The notes beneath the pieces are model-generated. The model saw only the letters and a list, made by a program, of their open reading frames with translations. It made no database searches and was not told the DNA's origin. Below, one piece after another: positions 17,812 through 25,037 of a stretch of 63,751 nt of DNA; position 1 is the first letter of the stretch; every line of letters begins with the position of its first letter. Source of the DNA: Gemmatimonadota bacterium (lineage in GTDB: Bacteria > Latescibacterota > UBA2968 > GCA-2709665); assembly GCA_028874335.1 (NCBI GenBank), contig JAPPJY010000040.1:1-63751 (forward strand), in the 5' to 3' direction. The position numbers and the translations under genes are program-made.

Positions 17812-18447
17812 ATGTCCAGCCTGCCTAAACGGATTATGAAACTCAGTGCCGAGTCACCGGAAGGCGCACTGCTTTCCGCAGGTACTCTTCTTCACATGGG
17901 AAGCCGCGCTGCAATTGATCAGGCGTTGTCCCGACTTGCCCGCAAAGGAGAACTCCTGCGGGTCTGCCACGGCCTCTATGTCCGGCCCGTTCAGACCCGA
18001 TTCGGTCCTCGCCCGCCTTCCGTTGATAAGGTGATCGCATCACTGTCCGCTCTCTGGGGTGAGACGATTGTACCCTGTGGGGGCGTAGCGGCGAACGCCC
18101 TTGGACTCACGACACAGGTGCCGGTGCGGTCGGTTTATCTGACCTCCGGCCCGGGTCGCAGGCTGATCCTGGGCAAGTTGACAGTGGAACTGCGCCATGC
18201 ACCGCGTTGGCAGCTGGCAGCGCCGCACCGACCCGCCGGCGAAGTGCTTCGCGCCCTTTCATGGCTGGGTCCGGACGAAGTTGAGGCGGGCCTGGACGTG
18301 ATCGGGCGCAAGCTCGCAGCCGAAGATCTTCAGGAGTTGGCCGCATCGCGTGCTGTAATGCCGGCATGGATGGCAGAACCCGTCAGCGAAATGGTTGCCA
18401 ATGGCTGGCGACTACGGAAAGATGTTCAGCGATGGGATGCTGCTTGA
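17812..18447 (+). CDS. AbiEi-like antitoxin/transcriptional regulator (DUF6088 type)
   Basis: About 211 residues from the ATG at 17812, which follows CAGGAGG. The N-terminus is a winged helix-turn-helix (LSAGTLLHMGSRAAIDQALS, then LARKGELLRVCHGLYVRP), typical of the antitoxin of type IV AbiE-like systems. The C-terminus contains the family-like closing motif AVMPAWMAEPVSE. The nucleotidyltransferase toxin that normally follows is missing; only a short fragment resembling its tail overlaps the 3' end (18401-18517). The last 20 residues (VANGWRLRKDVQRWDAA) may therefore be a read-through tail created by that deletion. Neighbours on either side are unrelated. Confidence 0.75.
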   Translation: MSSLPKRIMKLSAESPEGALLSAGTLLHMGSRAAIDQALSRLARKGELLRVCHGLYVRPVQTRFGPRPPSVDKVIASLSALWGETIVPCGGVAANALGLTTQVPVRSVYLTSGPGRRLILGKLTVELRHAPRWQLAAPHRPAGEVLRALSWLGPDEVEAGLDVIGRKLAAEDLQELAASRAVMPAWMAEPVSEMVANGWRLRKDVQRWDAA

Positions 18448-18517
18448 AGACGAAGAGCGTTTCGAAACCATAATGGACAAATGCGCCGAAATCGAAACAA
18501 GGGCGAATCGAAGGTAG
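18401..18517 (+). pseudogene. possible C-terminal remnant of an AbiEii nucleotidyltransferase toxin
   Basis: An ORF of 38 codons in a different frame overlaps the antitoxin 3' end. It reads MAGDYGKMFSDGMLLEDEE, then RFETIMDKCAEIETRANRR, and stops at TAG. The pattern (Asp-Tyr-x-x-Met, then Phe-x-x-Ile-Met, then Ile-Glu-x-Arg-Ala-Asn) resembles the last helix of AbiEii-type toxins as I remember them. The frame stays open some codons upstream of 18401. If correct, nearly the whole toxin gene was deleted and its tail fused to the antitoxin end. Tentative. Confidence 0.4.
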
Positions 18518-18609
18518 ACGTCGCTGATGTAGAGGGAAACCTCGGCTCCAATGCCGGCGAAATTATCCTGATTCAGGTAAGCCGAATCCCCATGTCCCCG
18601 GACCCGCCG

Positions 18610-21600
18610 TCATTTCAACAGTACCATTTTCCGAACAGCGGTAAACTTGCCGCCATCCACCTCCAGGCGGCTGCAGTAGACGCCGCTGGACACTTCCCTG
18701 CCCGCGTCGTCCCTCCCGTCCCAGGTCACCTGGTAATATCCGGCCTGCCGTTCTCCCTCTACCAGAACGCGGATCCGTTGTCCGAGCAGATTGAAGACGA
18801 CCAGCGAGACGTCGCCGGTTCCGGGCAACTGGTAAGCGATCTGGCACTCGCTGTTGAACGGGTTCGGGAAACTCTGATGCAGGGCGTAATCCCCGGGTTC
18901 GGCGGGGGCGTCGTTCAGAAAGCGGCCGCCGATCTTCCATCCCGTCACCTCGCCCGTATCGGTCCCGATCACCGCGCCATCTCCGATTCTCAGGATGCGG
19001 GTGGGTTTTCCCGACACCCTTCCGAGGCCACGGACCTCTCCGGATCCATCCAACATCACGATGCTGCCGTCCTCGCAGCCGGTCACCACCCACGACGCGT
19101 CACTGGCGCGCACAAACGCCAGCACCGTGGGCGGGCTGTGAAGCCGGCGTGTCCACACCCGATCGCACCGCGCATCCAGCGCGACCACGAGTCCCGTTGA
19201 CGTCGCAGCGAGGATTTCCTTCTTCCCGTCTCCATCCAGGTCCCCGATGTCCAGGTCGCGCATATTCTGAGCGGGAATCCGATTCCCGGGGCCGAAGTTC
19301 GCGCTGTACAGGGCTGCGCCGTTTGCGTTCCACACGGTCACCCGGTTCCACGTGCCGTTGATCTCACTGATCACCTCTCTCGTCCCGTCCGCGTCCAGGT
19401 CTTCGTAGAAGATGTGTTTCCGGCTCATCGAGGCCCATCCCCCAATATACGTGTGCCCCGCCGGAACCCCGGCGAAGCGGCCCCGGGTCACCTGCATCGA
19501 TCGGCTGTTCACCACCGAAAGCGCGTGCGAATCCGTGGGCTGTCTTGCGATAAGGAGATCCGTGCCGCCTCGGGGGCTCTCTATCAGTGCGAACCGCGTT
19601 CCGGGCCCCCAGAACACCGGCAGCCTCTCCTCGAGCTCTCCCCTGCCGTTCAGGATTTCCAGCGTGCACGCGCTGCCCACGAATGCCTGGCTCTTCCCGT
19701 TTCGAAAGATTCCCGTGCGCAGCCCGTGGATCCCCTCGTGGCCCGGCGCCGACTTGAACCAGTATGTTTTTCCGGCCCTGTAGACTGCCCGGTGCATTTC
19801 GGATACGAATGCCCAGCGGCGCCTTCCTTCCAGGTCGAACGCGATGACCTGTTCATCCCTGCACCCCACAAGCAACAGCTGGAAGGCATCCCACCAGGCC
19901 ATCACCCGGATCGGGGCTTCCGTCCGGAAAAACCGGCCCTCCCTGCCATCCCGTGTCAGCAGGTGTACCCCTCTTTCCGTGGCGACGCCGATCCACGTCT
20001 TGCCTTCGGACGCGAAGGAAATCATGTCCGTCACGGCGCCGCCGGTCCGCGTCCTCAGAAACAGAGGCGCGGGCGGACCTTCCGGCGTTGCACGAACATC
20101 AGGGTTTTCCGCGACCCGGCGGCGTTCCGTCCGGGCCTGCGACAACATTCCGCTGAGCCGCTCGACAGTTTCGGAGAGCAGTTCGGGATTGGGAATCGCG
20201 CCAGTCAATTCGTGCCGACCCTCCGGCACGTCGAACACGGCGCCGCTATCGGAATCCGCCAGGATTGATAGCGGAACGCCATCCAGCAGGACGCCAGCCG
20301 GTTCAGCGAACGCCGCCCGGATTTGTGTCTCCCCCGCTGTCGTGAGTACCGCCGATCCCGAGTGAAAATCCCAGTCCAGATCGACCGGCCTTTCCGCACT
20401 GAACAGAACCCCCTCCAACCCTGCGGTTTTCAAGTCCTTCCCGAAGAGGTGATCGCCGGCCAGCAGGACCACGTCGCCCTGAATGCCGCCGTATTCTCCG
20501 TCGACGGCGATGGCCGGCGCCGGAAGGCCGAGTACCGCCGCCCGCGTTCCGATCCGCAGACAGGAGACCGGGGCCTTATCCGTACCGGCAGGAGCGATCA
20601 GCGAAAAGAACGCGCGTTCCTCGCCTGACGATACAGCGCCCGTCCAGGCCAGGGTTGCGGTTCTCCCATTAAGTGTGATCTCGACGGGATCTGAGGCCCG
20701 GATACCAAAGCGATTGCCGCCCGTCTCGAGGTGCGACTCGCCGTCCGCGGAAGCCGTTCGCCATCGGCCCGGCGCCGTCCATTCCGTTCTGACTTCGAGA
20801 TCCGCGCTCTCCACCCGGAACGTCAGCCGGTCCACGAACAGCGCATACCGGCCTTCGCGTTGCGCCAGGGCGCGGCGCCAACTGCAGAACGACGCGTTGG
20901 GGACCTCGGCGACGGCGACAGCCGTCCGGCCCACCACGTCCCGATAGCGAAGCGCCGCGTCCATCGGGCTGCGCGGCTCCACCAGCCCGTCGGCACCCGT
21001 CAGCACCTGATTCCCGTAGCCCTGGAGTACTGTTTCTCCGTCGAGGCGAAGCTCCAGAACCGCAAACGAGTGGTAGGGATTCCGGGACGCTCCGTTCAGC
21101 CCGTCGATCAGGATGAAATCGCCCGTCGCGTCGGTGGCGCTGCGAAAACTCCCGAATTGAAACGAGTCCGAAAGCGGCAGGCCGCTCGCGCGTCGTTTCC
21201 ACAGCGGCTCAGGCAACTCGAGGACGCTCCATCCCCGGACAAGATCGGCCGGCTGGACCGGAGCCAGGCCGGACTCCGGCCAGAAGGACTGCCCCAGCCG
21301 GAACTCGTCCAGGCTCACCCCGGTCCGGCGCGCGTATTCCAGATATCTCCCGTCACCCGTCAGATACGCGGCTTTGTGAAGGTATCCGATGGAAGCGTAG
21401 CGAAGGGCCCAGTCGGGCTCGCGCCCGGATATCAGCATCTCCTGCCCCCGCAGCAGTGTCTTCAGGACGCCGTTCTCCAGCGCCGCATGGTTACCCGAGA
21501 TGAGCATATAGGTGAGAATCGGGGCGATGCCGGTGCTGTACCAATACAGGTTGTCGGCTTCGCCCATCACCCACGCGTGGTGGCGCAATGAGGAAAATTG

Positions 21601-22728
21601 CCATTCGGCCGCCCAGATACAGTGCTGCCACAGCGGGTGCGGGTAATCCTTCTGGAAGTACCGGCCGAGGCAGTAGAGCGCAATGGCGGCCCACTGGTGG
21701 TGCCGCGATCCGACGCCTGCGGGCGGCGTGTTATAGGCCTCTCTGCCCATGTCCAGGTTTCGTACAATCATGGCGGTCCGGCTCTGGCCGTAGGGATCGT
21801 GCGAAAACTGCTTCGCAAACGCGTTGGTGATCCGCAGCCGCTGTTCGTTCGTGAAGACCGGGCTTTCCTCGATCAGGTCCCAGTAGAGAACGAGCATATG
21901 CGCCGTGTAATGGTACGGACCGCTGAGGGGCTCATCCTTGTTCTCGATCCGTTCGCCGTCGATCGCCGCGATCTGGGCCTTCGCCGCGTCGTCCGGAAAG
22001 GCCAGCCTGAGAAACTCCCGCGCATGGCGTTCCTGGCCGGTCATATAGTACATCGCCATGTGTTTGCTGATGCTGTTCCACCCGAAATACCCCACGGAAC
22101 GGTAACCCGCGGAAGCCTCCCAGGTCTCGAATTCCTGGAGCGCTTCCGGTACCTGCACCGCTTTTCCAAGGCGGATCTCCATCATCCAGCCGACCGACAG
22201 GCCGGCGCCGTTGCCGGCGTTTTCGGCGACTTTTCGCATAAAGACATCTGCCGCCAGGCCCACCCCGGCGGCATCGCTCCCGCCGATCGCAATCACGTTG
22301 CGACCGTTGCCGAAGGGATTGTGTAGAGAACGCACGACGTAACCGCCCGGTCCGGGATATTTCAGGTCCAGCAACGTGTAATATCGATCGTACAGCTTGG
22401 AAATCGTCCGGTTCGTGGACCTGTTGCCCAGCAATATCAGGTTTTCCGCGATCGGCACCGAAACGGCGGGCGAATCGTCCTGCGTCAGGGGAACCTGTAC
22501 ACCGGTCCGTTCAAGAATAGCCCGCTGGATACGCGCCGCTTCAACGTCGTACATCCCATTGGCGGGAACCACGATCGTCGCGGCCGCCCGACCGTTCTCC
22601 ACCAATGAAGTGTTCAGGTGCAGATCCTTGAGGCGCTCATACACCGGCGGAACTGAAGCGGGGTTCGCGTGAAGGGACGTTGCTGAGGGTGTAAGGAGAA
22701 GGACAAGGACAACCACGCGCGGAACCAT
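18610..22728 (-). CDS. very large secreted protein with toroid-like, propeller-like and FlgD/T9SS-type sorting domains
   Basis: About 1372 residues from the ATG at 22728, which opens a signal peptide (MVPRVVVLVLLLTPSATSLHA). A longer frame reaches 22803. Residues 30-170 resemble the carbohydrate-associated alpha/beta domain that precedes GH20/GH67 enzymes (AATIVVPANGMYDVEAARIQ, LILLGNRSTN, VIAIGGSDAAGVGL). Residues 180-500 are helical with many Trp/Tyr/His, like an alpha/alpha toroid of polysaccharide lyases. Two beta-rich regions follow. The last of these carries FG-GAP-like DLDGDGKKEILAATSTG motifs. The final 90 residues (ALHQSFPNPFNSECQIAY to the end) are a FlgD/T9SS type A-like sorting domain, implying cell-surface or secreted location. 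A polysaccharide target is inference. Confidence 0.75.
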   Translation of the reverse strand: MVPRVVVLVLLLTPSATSLHANPASVPPVYERLKDLHLNTSLVENGRAAATIVVPANGMYDVEAARIQRAILERTGVQVPLTQDDSPAVSVPIAENLILLGNRSTNRTISKLYDRYYTLLDLKYPGPGGYVVRSLHNPFGNGRNVIAIGGSDAAGVGLAADVFMRKVAENAGNGAGLSVGWMMEIRLGKAVQVPEALQEFETWEASAGYRSVGYFGWNSISKHMAMYYMTGQERHAREFLRLAFPDDAAKAQIAAIDGERIENKDEPLSGPYHYTAHMLVLYWDLIEESPVFTNEQRLRITNAFAKQFSHDPYGQSRTAMIVRNLDMGREAYNTPPAGVGSRHHQWAAIALYCLGRYFQKDYPHPLWQHCIWAAEWQFSSLRHHAWVMGEADNLYWYSTGIAPILTYMLISGNHAALENGVLKTLLRGQEMLISGREPDWALRYASIGYLHKAAYLTGDGRYLEYARRTGVSLDEFRLGQSFWPESGLAPVQPADLVRGWSVLELPEPLWKRRASGLPLSDSFQFGSFRSATDATGDFILIDGLNGASRNPYHSFAVLELRLDGETVLQGYGNQVLTGADGLVEPRSPMDAALRYRDVVGRTAVAVAEVPNASFCSWRRALAQREGRYALFVDRLTFRVESADLEVRTEWTAPGRWRTASADGESHLETGGNRFGIRASDPVEITLNGRTATLAWTGAVSSGEERAFFSLIAPAGTDKAPVSCLRIGTRAAVLGLPAPAIAVDGEYGGIQGDVVLLAGDHLFGKDLKTAGLEGVLFSAERPVDLDWDFHSGSAVLTTAGETQIRAAFAEPAGVLLDGVPLSILADSDSGAVFDVPEGRHELTGAIPNPELLSETVERLSGMLSQARTERRRVAENPDVRATPEGPPAPLFLRTRTGGAVTDMISFASEGKTWIGVATERGVHLLTRDGREGRFFRTEAPIRVMAWWDAFQLLLVGCRDEQVIAFDLEGRRRWAFVSEMHRAVYRAGKTYWFKSAPGHEGIHGLRTGIFRNGKSQAFVGSACTLEILNGRGELEERLPVFWGPGTRFALIESPRGGTDLLIARQPTDSHALSVVNSRSMQVTRGRFAGVPAGHTYIGGWASMSRKHIFYEDLDADGTREVISEINGTWNRVTVWNANGAALYSANFGPGNRIPAQNMRDLDIGDLDGDGKKEILAATSTGLVVALDARCDRVWTRRLHSPPTVLAFVRASDASWVVTGCEDGSIVMLDGSGEVRGLGRVSGKPTRILRIGDGAVIGTDTGEVTGWKIGGRFLNDAPAEPGDYALHQSFPNPFNSECQIAYQLPGTGDVSLVVFNLLGQRIRVLVEGERQAGYYQVTWDGRDDAGREVSSGVYCSRLEVDGGKFTAVRKMVLLK

Positions 22729-22891
22729 TTCCACGATCCTCTTTCGTGCCCGGATACGCCGGCCGGCGCGCGGGCCGTAAATGGGGCGGGGTAACGCTGA
22801 CATTCGGAAATATACCCGGTTTGACGTGGAATGTGAAGATATACCCTTTCAGACGTCGCATCGACGACGAATGCACGCTGATATTTTCGCC

Positions 22892-22920
22892 TTGACATTG
22901 AATGGTGCTATATGTAGTAA
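22892..22920 (+). promoter_or_regulatory. candidate promoter of the RHH antitoxin locus
   Basis: TTGACA, a 17-base spacer, then TAGTAA, just ahead of the eroded PIN toxin fragment. If used, it would also serve the antitoxin at 23104. Confidence 0.4.
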
Positions 22921-23116
22921 ACACCAGGTCGTTTACCTTCATTGGCGGCCCTGTTTGTCAGATCCCAAAGACGATCATATTCTGGAACTGGCGGTTGCCT
23001 CTTCCACCTCAACGATTGTCACCCATAATGTCAGAGATTTCAAGCGAACGACGGAGTTCGGTATTCGAGCGATCACCCCAGGGCGATTATTGGAGGAATT
23101 GAAATGGGAGCACTGA
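22902..23116 (+). pseudogene. internally deleted PIN-domain toxin
   Basis: The 3' part (about 22925-23116) encodes WRPCLSDPKDDHILELAVAS, then IVTHNVRDFKRTTEFGIRAI and TPGRLLEELKWEH. This is the C-terminal half of a PIN toxin of the COG1569 type. The N-terminal half with the first catalytic Asp is absent from this frame. In another frame a start at 22902 reads MVLYVVNTRSF, similar to a PIN N-terminus (V-V-D-T), suggesting that roughly 80-90 internal codons were lost with a frame change. The fragment overlaps the following antitoxin start by 13 bases, the normal toxin-antitoxin arrangement of this family. Confidence 0.65.
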
Positions 23117-23340
23117 ACCTGCGATTACCCGATTCTATCCATCGTCATATCAAAGAGATCGCCAGACTCGAAGGGGTTTCCATCAATCAGTTTATCTCGA
23201 CCGCGGTGTCGGAGAAGGTCTCGGCTATATTGACCGAAGCGTATTTGTCCGCCAGAGCCGGTCGAGCAAGAGAGGGGGACCTAAAAAGCATCCTGGATAA
23301 AGTGCCTGACCGACCTCCTCTACCGGAAGACAAACTCTAA
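23104..23340 (+). CDS. ribbon-helix-helix antitoxin, HicB/RHH type
   Basis: A 78-residue protein with the RHH DNA-binding core LNLRLPDSIHRHIKEIARLE, then GVSINQFISTAVSEKVSAI, and a C-terminal toxin-binding tail rich in Arg and Asp. The ATG follows GGAGGAATTGAA. It is the normal partner of COG1569 PIN toxins, but here the toxin is destroyed, so it is an orphan antitoxin or a free repressor. Its TAA stop codon is the first three bases of repeat A3. Confidence 0.85.
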   Translation: MGALNLRLPDSIHRHIKEIARLEGVSINQFISTAVSEKVSAILTEAYLSARAGRAREGDLKSILDKVPDRPPLPEDKL

Positions 23341-23460
23341 CCTTGATTGGTAAGTTTTCGCGGACGTTAAGGGAAAAATTCCCATTTGGACGACCCCTAT
23401 GTCCCGTTTCGGAAGGTTTCGTTGCCCCGCCGCGTTCCTGATTTTGTCGGATCGAGATTG
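23338..23460 (+). repeat. dispersed repeat family A, copy A3 (short subtype)
   Basis: It begins TAACCTTGATTGGTAAG and shares the outer blocks CGGACGTTAA, CCCGTTTCGGAAGGTTT and CCGCCGCGTT with other copies. The central core present in A1, A2, A4 and A5 is replaced by a short palindromic stretch, GGGAAAAATTCCC. It ends near ATCGAGATTGG. Confidence 0.75.
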
Positions 23461-23957
23461 GCTTTCGACACTCCGCCGGTCGATGGTCGACACAATAGGT
23501 ACCGTCCCACTGACCTCCACTGCAACTGCTTTGCGGGGCTCGGAAACCATCATCGTAGCCCACAACTGTCCAAAATCGTCTCTTCCAACCACTATCACGA
23601 CATGATCCACCTGCAACCGGAGCGAGGGCATCCTGCCCTCGAACTTCGCGTCACCGACCCCTATTCCCGTCGAGAGACTGACGCGTCCATTCAATCCGAC
23701 ACCGGTTCACGGAAAACACCGTGTGCGACGAGTTATCCGATGTCGAGGGCAGGATGCCCTCGCTCCCGGGAACGCCAACCGCACCGGTCCGAAATCGGTT
23801 TCTGTCCTGGACAGCCGTTGCCAATAGAGGGGGATCTGCATTGGCACTTCGAAACGACTTTCAAGAAAACCAGGTACTTACGTATCCAGGATCGTCTTTT
23901 TCAAACTATCTTGGACAGCAGTGATCGTGGCCGCACCTCCGGCCGGAGGGAAGTGAA
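23461..23957. other. non-coding stretch with a perfect inverted repeat pair
   Basis: No convincing gene is present; the long frame crossing it on the plus strand runs through repeat DNA into the aldo/keto reductase in the wrong frame. Two 24-base segments, 23619-23642 and 23743-23766, are exact reverse complements. Each contains its own small palindrome (GAGGGCA TC CTGCCCTC). They bracket 100 bases that could form the loop of a long hairpin. Confidence 0.6.
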
Positions 23958-24839
23958 ATGCGATACCGACCATTCGGCAAGACTGGTATCCGGGTCAGCG
24001 AGGTCAGTCTGGGTGGCGCGTACATCGGAGGGCCGGATCCCGATCGCGAGCAGGAAAACGCGGTCGAGATCGTCCAACGTGCGAACGAACTGGGAATCAA
24101 CTATGTCGACACTGCGCCCCTTTACGGCAGGAGCGAAGCGCTGTTCGGCTATGCCCTCGAAGCCGCGAAGGCGCGCATGCACGTCGCCACAAAGGTCGGA
24201 TATGACCCCAAAGACTTCGACTATCGCAGCGACAGCGTTTTGCGAAGCCTCGAACGAAGCCTGAAGCGGCTGCGAATATCGAGGCTTTTTTCGGCGCAGA
24301 TCCATCAGGTGAGCGAAGCCGGCTGGGAACGCATCATGGAACGGGGCGGGACCCTGGAGGGGCTGCGGGAGGCTCAGAAACGGGGGCTGTGCGACCATAT
24401 CGGCATAACGGACCGGGCCATCCCCCTTCTGGCGAGGCTCGCTCGCACGGGAGAGTTCGACACCCTGCTCGTCTTTCACGATTACCACCCCTGCTCGAAG
24501 AAGGCCGCCGAAGCGGTTTTACCGGCGGCAGCCGCAAGCGTGATGGGCATTGTCGTTGCCACCGTGCTCGCCGGAGGGCTTTTCTCCGACGAACCCCGGC
24601 GAAAGGCCGCACTCGAGAACCTGCAGGATCCCGCCGAACGCGCCAACGCGGAAGCGATTATCGGACGCCTCCGGGACGAGCCAGGGTCGGTCGCGCTCAG
24701 TGCGTTCCGGTACGTCCTCGCCGACGCGAGGGTCAGCACGGTTTCCAGCGGCGCCGCGACCATGACCGAACTGAGCGACGTGGCGCGGGCTTCGGAGATG
24801 GGTCCACTTCGATGGCGTTGCGCTGGCCCGACCCCGTAG
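23958..24839 (+). CDS. aldo/keto reductase
   Basis: A 293-residue TIM-barrel oxidoreductase. The start follows CGGAGGG. The catalytic tetrad is complete: D51 and Y56 in NYVDTAPLYGRSE, K79 in ATKVGYDP, and H116 in SAQIHQVSE. The N-terminus MRYRPFGKTGIRVSEVSLGG is typical of the group that includes L-galactose/L-fucose dehydrogenases and related sugar or aldehyde reductases. The C-terminus ends with the nucleotide-binding segment TVSSGAATMTELSDVA. It should use NAD(P)H. The substrate is not readable. The second GWxTD gene starts about 200 bases downstream. Confidence 0.88.
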   Translation: MRYRPFGKTGIRVSEVSLGGAYIGGPDPDREQENAVEIVQRANELGINYVDTAPLYGRSEALFGYALEAAKARMHVATKVGYDPKDFDYRSDSVLRSLERSLKRLRISRLFSAQIHQVSEAGWERIMERGGTLEGLREAQKRGLCDHIGITDRAIPLLARLARTGEFDTLLVFHDYHPCSKKAAEAVLPAAAASVMGIVVATVLAGGLFSDEPRRKAALENLQDPAERANAEAIIGRLRDEPGSVALSAFRYVLADARVSTVSSGAATMTELSDVARASEMGPLRWRCAGPTP

Positions 24840-25037
24840 AGGTTGGCCCAGCGTGACGCGACCGGCGATATTTCAGGGAACCGTCACCCGCGGCATCGTG
24901 TCTTTCATGGGTACGTGATCAACTGCCCCGCTCATGGCGCCACATTGCGTAAGTTGGTGCCCGGGGTCGACGGTCGAAGCCTGGCGGAAACTCCGGCGCT
25001 GGCGCGCCGTACCCGTTCCCGCGCGGAGGGTCGCAAG

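Noticed and set aside
18481..19200. A 239-codon plus-strand frame at the 3' end of the giant secreted protein gene
   Set aside because: Antisense to the conserved sorting domain and beta-propeller part; no ribosome site.
23386..24264. A 292-codon plus-strand frame over the non-coding stretch and into the aldo/keto reductase
   Set aside because: It begins in repeat A3, crosses the inverted-repeat DNA and continues in the wrong frame of a conserved enzyme.
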